NCBI GenBank assembly: GCA_946407065.1
Contig: CAMJMQ010000003.1
Span: 105,920 to 169,919, forward strand
Length of the DNA stretch: 64,000 nt
Source of the DNA: an uncultured Clostridia bacterium
Lineage (GTDB): Bacteria > Bacillota > Clostridia > Oscillospirales > Acutalibacteraceae
Direction of reading: 5' to 3'
Part shown: positions 8,806-15,857 of the stretch, piece by piece
How positions within the stretch are numbered: the first letter of the stretch is position 1
Layout of the letters: each line of letters starts with the position of its first letter
The notes under the pieces: generated by a model
Told to the model about the DNA's origin: nothing
What the model saw: the letters and a program-made list of their open reading frames with translations, nothing else
Database searches by the model: none
Translations under genes and position numbers: made by a program

Positions 8806-10866
8806 ATGGAAGAAAAACATTATTCACTCAAACACCGGTTCGCGTTCGGCGCGGTGACTGCCGCGTTATTCTGCTTTACGCTGCTGGTATACGGGCCGCT
8901 CTCGCTGTATGTAACCGGTAACGATGAAATGTGGTTCAGTTTTCGATCACTCCTCACTCCCGTCATCGTCGTATCGCTGATCGGCTTCATCGTGATGACC
9001 CTCCTGCTCTCACTGCCCAAGGGCGTGTTCCACAAGATCCTGTGCTGTCTGACGTTCGGCGTCTCACTGGGACTGTACATCCAGTGCAGCTTTTTCAACA
9101 TCAGCTACGGCTCCGGTGTGCTGGACGGCTCCCAGATCGCGTGGATGGACTACACCACCTACGGCGCGATCGACTCGGCGATGTGGGCGGCATGTATCGC
9201 GATGCCCTTTGCGCTTTTCATGGTATTCAAGCACTCATGGCGGCGCGTATTGATCGTCGCATCGGTGATTATCATCATCACCCAGATCGCGGGGCTCTCG
9301 CTCGATCTGTACAAGAATCAGAATTCTCTCGACAAGCTCAGCCATGAGGTCACCACCGACGGCATCTATGAACTGTCGGATAAGGATAACACACTGGTGT
9401 TCATCCTCAGCTCCATGGATAAGGAGTACTATGACGCATACAAAAAGGAGCATCCCGAAGTCGAGAATCAGCTCAGGGGCTTTACCGAATACAGCAATGT
9501 AACGGCGACAGGCTCCGACTCGCTGGTATCGGTACCGGCGATGCTGACCGGTGAGGTCTACAAAAAGGACGTCAAATACACGGAATATGTCAACGGCGCA
9601 TGGAACGCCAACAACGCCTTTGACGTACTGCAAAAGTACGACGCCGACATCCGCGTCTATGCCGATGACAAATACTTCGGCAATTCGGCGGTACGCAAGG
9701 TAGACAATATCTCCGACCGTGCCAAGGACAAGGACGCGTATAAGGTCATCGGCTCCACCATGTACCGCTACACACTCTATAACGCGGTTCCCCACTATAT
9801 GAAGCAGCTCTTTTGGATGAGTCTGAGCGACTACTCCAGCTTTAAGAGCAACAACACCTATAACCCCGACGCCGACGACAAGTTCTTTGGCGATTATGAT
9901 AAGGCAGAGGGCTTTACCTACACCGACAAGTACCCCTCTGCGGTACGCGTCTATCACCTCAAAGGCGCCAAAGCGCCCTACCGACTGACCTCACAGGGCG
10001 AGAAGGATCCCGACGGCACCTCGCGCACAGAACAAATCGAGGGTGAATTCAGCTGTATCTTCAAGATGATCGACGACCTCAAGAGCAACGGCAAGTTCGA
10101 GAACGCGCAGATCATCATCACTGCCGACAACGGCAACGAGGACTACAACCAACGCCCGATGCTGCTGTACAAGGACAAGAACGCCATCGATGTCTACCGC
10201 ACCAGTGAAGCGCCCGTGACCCTCTTTGACCTTCCCGCGACCCTTGCCTCGACCGTAACCAAGGATTACAAAAAGATCGGCACGGGTCTGAGCTTTGAGG
10301 ACGCGGAAAAATCCGCTCCCAAGCGTGAACGCTTCTTCTACCGCAGCGTAGGCTCCAACGCGCAGTCCCGCATCGAGGAATATCTGATCAACTCCGCAAA
10401 GCTCGATTCCAAATCGATCAAGCTGACCAACAGCTATCTGCTCAACGGCGGCGTTGTAGAAAACTATGTACTGGGCAAGGAGCTGACCTTCACCGAGGAT
10501 GAGACCGCCGCGATGTACTGTAAATCCGGCTTCGGTCACACCAACGGCTGGCGCACCATCATCAACGGCAAGACCGCCCAGATGGAGATCCCCCTCGATG
10601 ATCTGCCCGGCAACCTCAGCGACCTGCACGCGTATTTCAATGTTCTCAACGTCTATGAGGAGACCGACTGTGTCATCACTGCCAACGACGTGACTGTTTA
10701 CAACGGCAGACTGGGCAATGACGCCCGCAACCACGGTCTGAACTTCCTGATCCCCACCGATGTGATCGGCAGGGATAAGACCATCCGCCTGACCTTCAAC
10801 TTCCCCGAATTGCACGAGGACACCGACGTCATGGCACTGACCTCGTTCAAGATCTATAAGCAGTGA
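8806..10866 (+). CDS. Membrane sulfatase / LTA-synthase-like protein (alkaline phosphatase superfamily)
   Basis: Predicted polytopic membrane protein with an extracytoplasmic hydrolase or phosphotransferase domain, as in lipoteichoic acid synthases and YejM-like proteins. Of its 686 residues, about five membrane segments lie at 14-34, 52-70, 77-94, 124-141 and 147-165. The enzyme-like domain starts near residue 195 (TLVFILSSMD), with a nucleophile-type segment SDSLVSVPAMLTG near 238 and ITADNGNED near 437. In active family members the last motif is usually ADHG; here Asn replaces His, so activity may differ or be lost. A beta-rich C-terminal tail follows. RBS AAAGGAAAC. It is a single-gene unit with its own promoter and terminator. 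The substrate is unknown. Confidence 0.78.
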   Translation: MEEKHYSLKHRFAFGAVTAALFCFTLLVYGPLSLYVTGNDEMWFSFRSLLTPVIVVSLIGFIVMTLLLSLPKGVFHKILCCLTFGVSLGLYIQCSFFNISYGSGVLDGSQIAWMDYTTYGAIDSAMWAACIAMPFALFMVFKHSWRRVLIVASVIIIITQIAGLSLDLYKNQNSLDKLSHEVTTDGIYELSDKDNTLVFILSSMDKEYYDAYKKEHPEVENQLRGFTEYSNVTATGSDSLVSVPAMLTGEVYKKDVKYTEYVNGAWNANNAFDVLQKYDADIRVYADDKYFGNSAVRKVDNISDRAKDKDAYKVIGSTMYRYTLYNAVPHYMKQLFWMSLSDYSSFKSNNTYNPDADDKFFGDYDKAEGFTYTDKYPSAVRVYHLKGAKAPYRLTSQGEKDPDGTSRTEQIEGEFSCIFKMIDDLKSNGKFENAQIIITADNGNEDYNQRPMLLYKDKNAIDVYRTSEAPVTLFDLPATLASTVTKDYKKIGTGLSFEDAEKSAPKRERFFYRSVGSNAQSRIEEYLINSAKLDSKSIKLTNSYLLNGGVVENYVLGKELTFTEDETAAMYCKSGFGHTNGWRTIINGKTAQMEIPLDDLPGNLSDLHAYFNVLNVYEETDCVITANDVTVYNGRLGNDARNHGLNFLIPTDVIGRDKTIRLTFNFPELHEDTDVMALTSFKIYKQ

Positions 10867-10877
10867 CGGAATCGGAG

Positions 10878-11081
10878 AACGGTTAACGGTGAACGGTTAA
10901 CCGTGTCGGGAAACGCTGACGCGTTTTTGATTGGAATAACGGCAAATATAATAATACGTCCGCGACTCTGTGTTGCGGACGTTTTGTTTATCATCACATT
11001 TTTTCAGAGGATATTACAAATCAGGTGAGGGCGGAGCCCTCCCTTCACCGTTAACCGTTCACTGTTCTCCGTTAACCATTC
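10878..11081. repeat. Inverted heptanucleotide repeat element (ACGGTTA type)
   Basis: Left arm ACGGTTA/ACGGTGA at 10878-10901; right arm ACCGTTA/ACCGTTC/TTCTCCG at 11045-11081, with GAGGGC-GGA-GCCCTC at 11027-11041. The left arm begins about 12 bases after the sulfatase stop codon, and the sulfatase terminator sits between the arms. Confidence 0.8.
10956..10987 (+). terminator. Terminator of the sulfatase-like gene
   Basis: ACGTCCGC/GCGGACGT stem followed by TTTTGTTT. Confidence 0.85.
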
Positions 11082-11115
11082 AAAAAAAGAGCCGCTGCGT
11101 TTCCGCAACAGCTCT
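11082..11115 (-). terminator. Terminator of the nagB-glmM operon
   Basis: Minus strand: AGAGCTGTTGCG / CGCAGCGGCTCT stem with a seven-T run, about 120 bases after the glmM stop. The gap 11116-11234 contains a repeated CACGTGCC motif and no gene. Confidence 0.8.
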
Positions 11116-11234
11116 TTCTGAATTACATTGAATACGTTAAATCATAACGCCTGTACGGCACCGCCGTTGATGTTGGTTCCATCAACTACAACGTATCAAA
11201 AGGCGGAATAAGGGCACACGTGCCCACACGTGCC

Positions 11235-12581
11235 TTAAGCTAAGTGACCCTTTGCCGTGATGACCTCGATGACCTGATCGACGTACTTCTCACAGACTTC
11301 GTCACTGCCTGCCTCGACCATAACGCGGATGACGGGCTCGGTGCCGCTCTCACGGACAAGGATTCTGCCGTCCTCACCGAGTTCGTCGGCAACCTTCTTG
11401 ACAGCCGCCTGCACATCGGGGTCGTTCTGCGCGTCAGGCTTAGACTTGACGCGTACATTCTTCAATACCTGCGGATAGAATACACAGGGTGCCGCCAGCT
11501 CGCTCATGGGCTTCTCCTTGGCGAGCATGACCTCCATCATTTTCAGAGAGGTCAGGATACCGTCGCCGGTGGTGGCATACTTGCTGAAGATGATGTGACC
11601 GCTCTGCTCACCGCCGATACGGTTGCCGGTCTGCACCATGTTCTCATAGACATACTTGTCGCCGACAGCAGTCTTCTCATACTCGATGCCGACCTTGTCG
11701 AGCGCCTTGTACAGTCCGAAGTTACTCATAATGGTGGTAACGACCTTGTTGTTCAAGAGCTTACCGCGCTCCTTCATATACAGACCGTAGACATAGAGGA
11801 TATGGTCGCCGGTGACGACGTTACCCTTTTCATCCACGCACAGGCAGCGATCAGCGTCGCCGTCATAGGCAAAGCCGATATCCAGTCCCTTTTCGACCAC
11901 AAACTTCTGCAAGTGCTCGATATGGGTGGAGCCGCAGTCGGTGTTGATATTATAGCCGTCGGGGCTGTCGTTCATGACATAGGTCTTGGCGCCCAGCGCG
12001 TTGAACACGCCCTTCGCGATGCTCCACGCAGCGCCGTTCGCGCAGTCCAGACCGACCTTGACGCCCTTAAAGCTGTACTTGCTCATCGAGATCAGGTAGC
12101 CGATGTAACGGTTACGACCTTCGACATAGTCAACGGTTCTGCCGATATTCTCGCGCTCAGCGACAGGGATCTCGAGCTTGCCGTCGATGTATTCCTCGAC
12201 CTTCAAGAGGGTCTCTTCCTCCATCTTCTCACCGTTGCCGTTGAGCACCTTGATGCCGTTGTCATAGAACGGATTGTGAGAGGCGGAGATCATGATACCG
12301 CAGTCGAAGTCGTCGGTGCGGGTGATGTAAGCGACAGACGGAGTGGTGGTGACGTGCATGATGTAAGCGTCAGCGCCGCTTGCCATCAAACCGGTGCACA
12401 GCGCATACTCAAACATATACGAGGAGCGTCTGGTATCCTTACCAATCAGCACCTTCGCCTTTTTACCCTGATTCGCGCCGTAGTACCAGCCGAGGAAACG
12501 GCCGATCTTGATCGCGTGGTCAAAGGTCAGATCCTTGTTCGCTTCACCGCGGAAGCCGTCTGTACCAAAATATTTACCCAT
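11235..12581 (-). CDS. glmM: Phosphoglucosamine mutase
   Basis: Interconverts glucosamine-6-phosphate and glucosamine-1-phosphate on the way to UDP-GlcNAc for peptidoglycan. The 448-residue protein has the full alpha-D-phosphohexomutase layout: FGTDGFRG at the start, the phosphoserine loop MISASHNPF with catalytic S101, the metal loop AYDGDADRC near 240, sugar-binding GGEQSGHI near 325, and the phosphate-binding RESGTEPVIRVMVE near the C-terminus. It is the third gene of the nagB operon, five bases after the acetyltransferase-like gene, so it would fall under glmS-ribozyme control with the others. Antisense open frames over this gene are shadows. Confidence 0.96.
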   Translation of the reverse strand: MGKYFGTDGFRGEANKDLTFDHAIKIGRFLGWYYGANQGKKAKVLIGKDTRRSSYMFEYALCTGLMASGADAYIMHVTTTPSVAYITRTDDFDCGIMISASHNPFYDNGIKVLNGNGEKMEEETLLKVEEYIDGKLEIPVAERENIGRTVDYVEGRNRYIGYLISMSKYSFKGVKVGLDCANGAAWSIAKGVFNALGAKTYVMNDSPDGYNINTDCGSTHIEHLQKFVVEKGLDIGFAYDGDADRCLCVDEKGNVVTGDHILYVYGLYMKERGKLLNNKVVTTIMSNFGLYKALDKVGIEYEKTAVGDKYVYENMVQTGNRIGGEQSGHIIFSKYATTGDGILTSLKMMEVMLAKEKPMSELAAPCVFYPQVLKNVRVKSKPDAQNDPDVQAAVKKVADELGEDGRILVRESGTEPVIRVMVEAGSDEVCEKYVDQVIEVITAKGHLA

Positions 12582-12586
12582 GGGAA

Positions 12587-13243
12587 TTACCTCTTTTCTA
12601 CGATTTCACCGCTGTTTTTCCAAATACAGTTCTCGGGAACCACACCGCGCACGCAGGAGGTCGGATAAACGTTGGAGTGTCTGCCGATCACGGTGCCGGG
12701 GTTGCATACGGCGTTACAGCCGACCTCGACATAGTCGCCGAGCATCGCGCCGAATTTTTTGAGTCCCGTTTCGATCTTCTCGGTGCCGTTGTGAACGACA
12801 ACGAGCTGTTTGTCGGACTTGACGTTCGAGGTGATGGAACCGGCTCCCATGTGGGAGAAGTAGCCTAAAATCGAATCGCCGACATAGTTATAATGCGGGG
12901 TCTGAACGTGATCGAAGAGGATGACGTTTTTGAGCTCCGCGGAGTTGCCGACAACGCAGTCCGCGCCGACCAGAGCCGAGCCGCGGATGAACGCGCACTG
13001 ACGCACCTCGGTGTTCGGTCCGATGATGCAGGGAGCGCCGAGATAGGCGGAGTCAAAAACCTTGGCGGTCTTATGTACCCACACCTGAGGGGCTCTCTCT
13101 TCATAGTCATCGCCGAGGGTTTCGCCCAGCGCGATGATCATGTCCTTGATCCCCTTTAAAGCCTCCCAAGGATAGGTGAATTGGGAAAGATATTCGCTCG
13201 CGAGCGTGTGGTCAAGGTCATATAAATCCTTAATGGTATACAT
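12587..13243 (-). CDS. Left-handed beta-helix acyltransferase, GlmU C-terminal-like (probable GlcN-1-P N-acetyltransferase)
   Basis: Probable acetylation of glucosamine-1-phosphate to GlcNAc-1-phosphate. The 218-residue protein is mostly hexapeptide repeats (VWVHKTAKVFDSAYLGAPCIIG onward in two blocks) forming a left-handed beta-helix. The segment HYNYVGDSILG at H117, followed by HMGAGSITSN, lines up with the acetyltransferase active site of GlmU (HLxYLGD... NIGAGTITCN), keeping the catalytic His. The N-terminal uridylyltransferase domain of GlmU is absent, so UDP transfer must come from another enzyme. It lies four bases after nagB and five before glmM. The function rests on this motif and the operon; other sugar acyltransferase activities are possible. 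Confidence 0.85.
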   Translation of the reverse strand: MYTIKDLYDLDHTLASEYLSQFTYPWEALKGIKDMIIALGETLGDDYEERAPQVWVHKTAKVFDSAYLGAPCIIGPNTEVRQCAFIRGSALVGADCVVGNSAELKNVILFDHVQTPHYNYVGDSILGYFSHMGAGSITSNVKSDKQLVVVHNGTEKIETGLKKFGAMLGDYVEVGCNAVCNPGTVIGRHSNVYPTSCVRGVVPENCIWKNSGEIVEKR

Positions 13244-13247
13244 AGGT

Positions 13248-14051
13248 TTACAGTCTCTCTTTCTTCTCGATATCGAGGAAGTATTTGTAAGCGCCGACGG
13301 TCAGCTCGTCGCATGCCGCCTCATCACAGGCGATGATCGCGCCGTTGTGCATCTGCAGAGCGGAGCAGGTCCACTTGTGGCTGACAGAACCCTCTACGGT
13401 CTCAGCCAGTGCCTTCGCCTTGTTATGGCCGTTGATCAGGATCAGCACTTCTTTAGAATCGGTAACGGTACCTACGCCGACAGACAGTGCCTGAGCGGGA
13501 ACAGCCTCGGGATCGTTGCCGAAGAAGCGGGAGTTGACGATGCGGGTGTCGGTGGTCAGGTTGCGGACACCGGTGCGGGAAGCAAGGCTGGTGAACGGCT
13601 CGTTGAACGCGATATGACCGTCAACGCCGATACCGCCCATGAACAGGTCGATGCCGCCGTAGGCAGCGATCTTCTCTTCATAGCGTGCGCACTCACCCTC
13701 GGGATCGTCGGTCATGCCGTTGAGGATGTTGATGTTCTCGGGCTTCATGTCGACCAGATGATCAAAGAAATTGTCGTGCATGAAGTACCAGTAGCTCTGG
13801 TCATGCTCGTGGGGCAGGCCGAGATACTCATCCATGTTGAAGGTCACAACGTTCTCAAAGCTGACCTCACCCGCCTTGTTCATGCGGATAAGCTCCTTGT
13901 ACACGCCGATGGGAGAAGAGCCTGTGGGCAGACCGAGAACGAAGGGACGATTCAAAATCAGACCGGTCTTGTGATTGTTGATTTTGTCTGCGATATATTT
14001 CGCAGCCCACTTGCACATATTATCGTAATTTTCCTGAATAACAACTCTCAT
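13248..14051 (-). CDS. nagB: Glucosamine-6-phosphate deaminase/isomerase (probably acting in the biosynthetic direction)
   Basis: NagB catalyses the reversible reaction GlcN6P + water = Fru6P + ammonia. The 267-residue protein keeps the key residues: VLGLPTGSSPIG phosphate loop near 38-49, NMDEY with D74, and IGVDGHIAFNEP with D144, H146 and E151. The RBS is ACGGAGG and the leader is about 350 bases long. That leader carries a glmS ribozyme, normally found before glmS, and the next two genes consume GlcN6P and its product GlcN1P. A circuit that destroys its own mRNA when GlcN6P is high fits an enzyme that makes GlcN6P, so this NagB probably replaces GlmS. That direction is inference; the enzyme family identity is firm. 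Confidence 0.95.
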   Translation of the reverse strand: MRVVIQENYDNMCKWAAKYIADKINNHKTGLILNRPFVLGLPTGSSPIGVYKELIRMNKAGEVSFENVVTFNMDEYLGLPHEHDQSYWYFMHDNFFDHLVDMKPENINILNGMTDDPEGECARYEEKIAAYGGIDLFMGGIGVDGHIAFNEPFTSLASRTGVRNLTTDTRIVNSRFFGNDPEAVPAQALSVGVGTVTDSKEVLILINGHNKAKALAETVEGSVSHKWTCSALQMHNGAIIACDEAACDELTVGAYKYFLDIEKKERL

Positions 14052-14104
14052 AATAGTTACCTCCGTAAAAGTAATAGTTTTATGTTAAGTCAAAGATAGT
14101 GAGA

Positions 14105-14340
14105 GACTCTCTGTTACAGTGTTGATTCTGCTTTTTCGTTTCTCCCTGACGACATATCTCTACGCAATGATTTATGTAAAATACCTTCCGAGTATTACTA
14201 AAAGCTGCCCCTTGCAGCCTATTAATGAAACCACCGTGCGTGATTTCGGTTAAGTTTGCGTATTTGCCGTGGCGGCATCCGCCGAATCTTTCGATAACCG
14301 CCAAACCTCGTCAACCAATTACGGTCCCGGCGCTAACAGA
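14105..14340 (-). ncRNA. glmS ribozyme (GlcN6P-activated self-cleaving riboswitch) upstream of nagB
   Basis: The minus strand carries the glmS ribozyme signature in order: A|GCGCC at the cleavage site (between 14334 and 14333), GTTGACGAGG, TTATCGA, TTCGGCGGATG, with a GGCGG/CCGCC pairing around the core as in known members. Downstream come the accessory hairpins (GAAATCAC/GTGGTTTC and GCTGC/GCAGC). In this class GlcN6P binds and triggers cleavage, after which the mRNA is degraded. The 3' limit of the accessory domain is approximate. It lies between a strong promoter and nagB, not glmS. A 74-codon open frame across it is not a gene. Confidence 0.93.
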
Positions 14341-14375
14341 CCTCATAACCTCCTTTGGGAGGGCTGTTTTACTGC

Positions 14376-14397
14376 ATGGTATATATGTATACACCAT
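14376..14397 (-). promoter_or_regulatory. Palindromic operator-like site at the nagB operon start point
   Basis: A 22-base imperfect palindrome, ATGGTGTATAC followed by ATATATACCAT, begins about nine bases after the -10 box and so overlaps the predicted transcription start. The form with outer GGT/ACC and a TATA interior resembles sites of GntR-family regulators; the regulator is unknown. It lies 5' of the ribozyme cleavage site. Confidence 0.55.
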
Positions 14398-14405
14398 ACG
14401 TTAAA

Positions 14406-14434
14406 ATTTTATCATAAGCAGGTGTAAAAGTCAA
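14406..14434 (-). promoter_or_regulatory. Sigma-A promoter of the nagB-acetyltransferase-glmM operon
   Basis: Minus-strand TTGACT, 17-base spacer, TAAAAT; predicted start near 14399, 65 bases before the ribozyme cleavage site. Confidence 0.85.
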
Positions 14435-14518
14435 GAAAACCACATCGAAACCCTATCGGCAGAATGGTATAAATTTATCGCTTTAATGTGCTGATTTTTA
14501 TGGAATTGTAAATAATGG

Positions 14519-14727
14519 ATAGTTGAAAGTGGAAAGTGGAAAGTGTTGGGAAAGACTTCGTCTTTTGGATTTATATAACGACATAAAACAATAACGCCTA
14601 CTACCCTTTGAAATAAGCAGTAAGCGTTATTTGATAAATATAGGTTTTCAGTTATACATATACAAAACGGGTGAGGGCAACGCCCTCCCTCAACTTTCAA
14701 CTATCAACTACCAACTTTCAACTCATC
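14519..14727. repeat. Inverted heptanucleotide repeat element (GTGGAAA / ACTTTCA type)
   Basis: Left arm GTTGAAA/GTGGAAA at 14519-14546, then a GTGAGGGC-AAC-GCCCTCCC hairpin at 14671-14689, and right arm CAACTTT/CAACTAT heptads at 14689-14727 running up to the galE stop codon. The stretch between the arms has no gene. Confidence 0.78.
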
Positions 14728-15733
14728 AATACCCCTTCGGGTTGTTCTTCTGCCAGTTCCAGCTGTCGCGGCACATCTCGTCGATGCCGTACTGCGCGGT
14801 CCAGCCCAGTCCCTCTTTGGCCTTAGTAGGATCGGCATAGCACTCGGCGATATCGCCCGCACGGCGGGGCTTGATGTCGTAGGGGATCTCGATATCGTTG
14901 ACCTTCATGAAGGCGTTGACGATATCCAGCACGCTGTAGCCGACGCCGGTGCCGAGGTTGAAGATCTCGGTGCCCTTGTGCGCCGCCGCATAGTCGATCG
15001 CCTTGAGGTGACCCTGCGCCAGATCGACGACATGGATATAATCACGCACGCCGGTGCCGTCGTGGGTGGGATAATCGTTGCCGAATACGCCGAGGCGCTC
15101 GAGCTTGCCGACAGCCACCTGCGTGATATAAGGCATCAGGTTATTGGGAATGCCGTTGGGATTCTCACCGATCAGACCGCTCTTGTGCGCGCCGATGGGA
15201 TTGAAATAGCGCAGCAGCACTACGCTCAGCTCGGGATCGGCAGTCGCCGCGTCGGTCAGGATCTGCTCATTCATGTATTTTGTCCAGCCGTAGGGGTTGG
15301 TACAAGAGGTCGGCATACCCTCCTTGAGCGGCACTTCCTCGGGGATACCGTAAACGGTCGCGGATGAACTGAACACGAAGTTGTGTACACCGCGCTTTTT
15401 CATCACCTCCAAGAGGGTGAGAGTGGTATCGATGTTGTTGCGGTAGTAGCGCACGGGGATGGCACAGCTCTCGCCTACCGCCTTAAGTCCCGCGAAATGC
15501 ACCACCGCGTCAAAGCTCTCTCTCTGGAACATCGCGTCCACCGCGGAGCGATCCGCGACGTCCAGATCATAGAGGATGGGACGGGTGCCGGTGATGGTCT
15601 CGATACGGTCGATGACCTTGGGCGAGCTGTTATCGAAGTTGTCGGCGATGACGACCTCATGACCCGCTTCGATCATTTCCACAGCGGTATGGCTGCCGAT
15701 GTATCCGGCGCCGCCGGTGAGTAATACTTTCAT
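14726..15733 (-). CDS. galE: UDP-glucose 4-epimerase
   Basis: Interconverts UDP-glucose and UDP-galactose (and possibly the N-acetyl forms) using bound NAD. The 335-residue short-chain dehydrogenase has the NAD motif TGGAGYIGSH at the N-terminus, the SSSATVYG segment near 122 and the catalytic YGWTK near 150. The RBS is AGGAGGTTAAC. It lies downstream of the FlaA1-like dehydratase on the same strand, separated by a heptanucleotide element, and may be cotranscribed for surface-sugar synthesis. The stop codon is directly followed by a heptad array. Confidence 0.95.
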   Translation of the reverse strand: MKVLLTGGAGYIGSHTAVEMIEAGHEVVIADNFDNSSPKVIDRIETITGTRPILYDLDVADRSAVDAMFQRESFDAVVHFAGLKAVGESCAIPVRYYRNNIDTTLTLLEVMKKRGVHNFVFSSSATVYGIPEEVPLKEGMPTSCTNPYGWTKYMNEQILTDAATADPELSVVLLRYFNPIGAHKSGLIGENPNGIPNNLMPYITQVAVGKLERLGVFGNDYPTHDGTGVRDYIHVVDLAQGHLKAIDYAAAHKGTEIFNLGTGVGYSVLDIVNAFMKVNDIEIPYDIKPRRAGDIAECYADPTKAKEGLGWTAQYGIDEMCRDSWNWQKNNPKGY

Positions 15734-15746
15734 GTTAACCTCCTTT

Positions 15747-15857
15747 TTTGGGGAGAACGGTGAACGGTGGATGATTCTCGCTTTGCTCGGTCATTTTTAT
15801 CAATAAACGCATAGCGTCTCCCTTAACCGTTCTCTGTTCTCTATTCTCTGTTCTCTT
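15747..15857. repeat. Heptanucleotide repeat element (ACGGTGA / TTCTCTG type)
   Basis: Left arm GGGAGAACGGTGAACGG near 15750 and right arm ACCGTTC/TCTGTTC/TCTATTC heptads at about 15824-15857, ending directly at the stop codon of the upstream dehydratase gene. Between them lies a GCATAGCGTCTCCC stretch. Confidence 0.75.

Noticed and set aside
11244..12668. 474-codon open frame opposite glmM
   Set aside because: glmM is intact with all motifs; the antisense frame has no ribosome site or recognisable domain. The same applies to the long frames opposite serC, prfA, the FlaA1-like gene (15870-17471) and ygfK.
14080..14304. 74-codon open frame upstream of nagB
   Set aside because: It covers the glmS ribozyme, has no ribosome site, and its codons follow the RNA structure.
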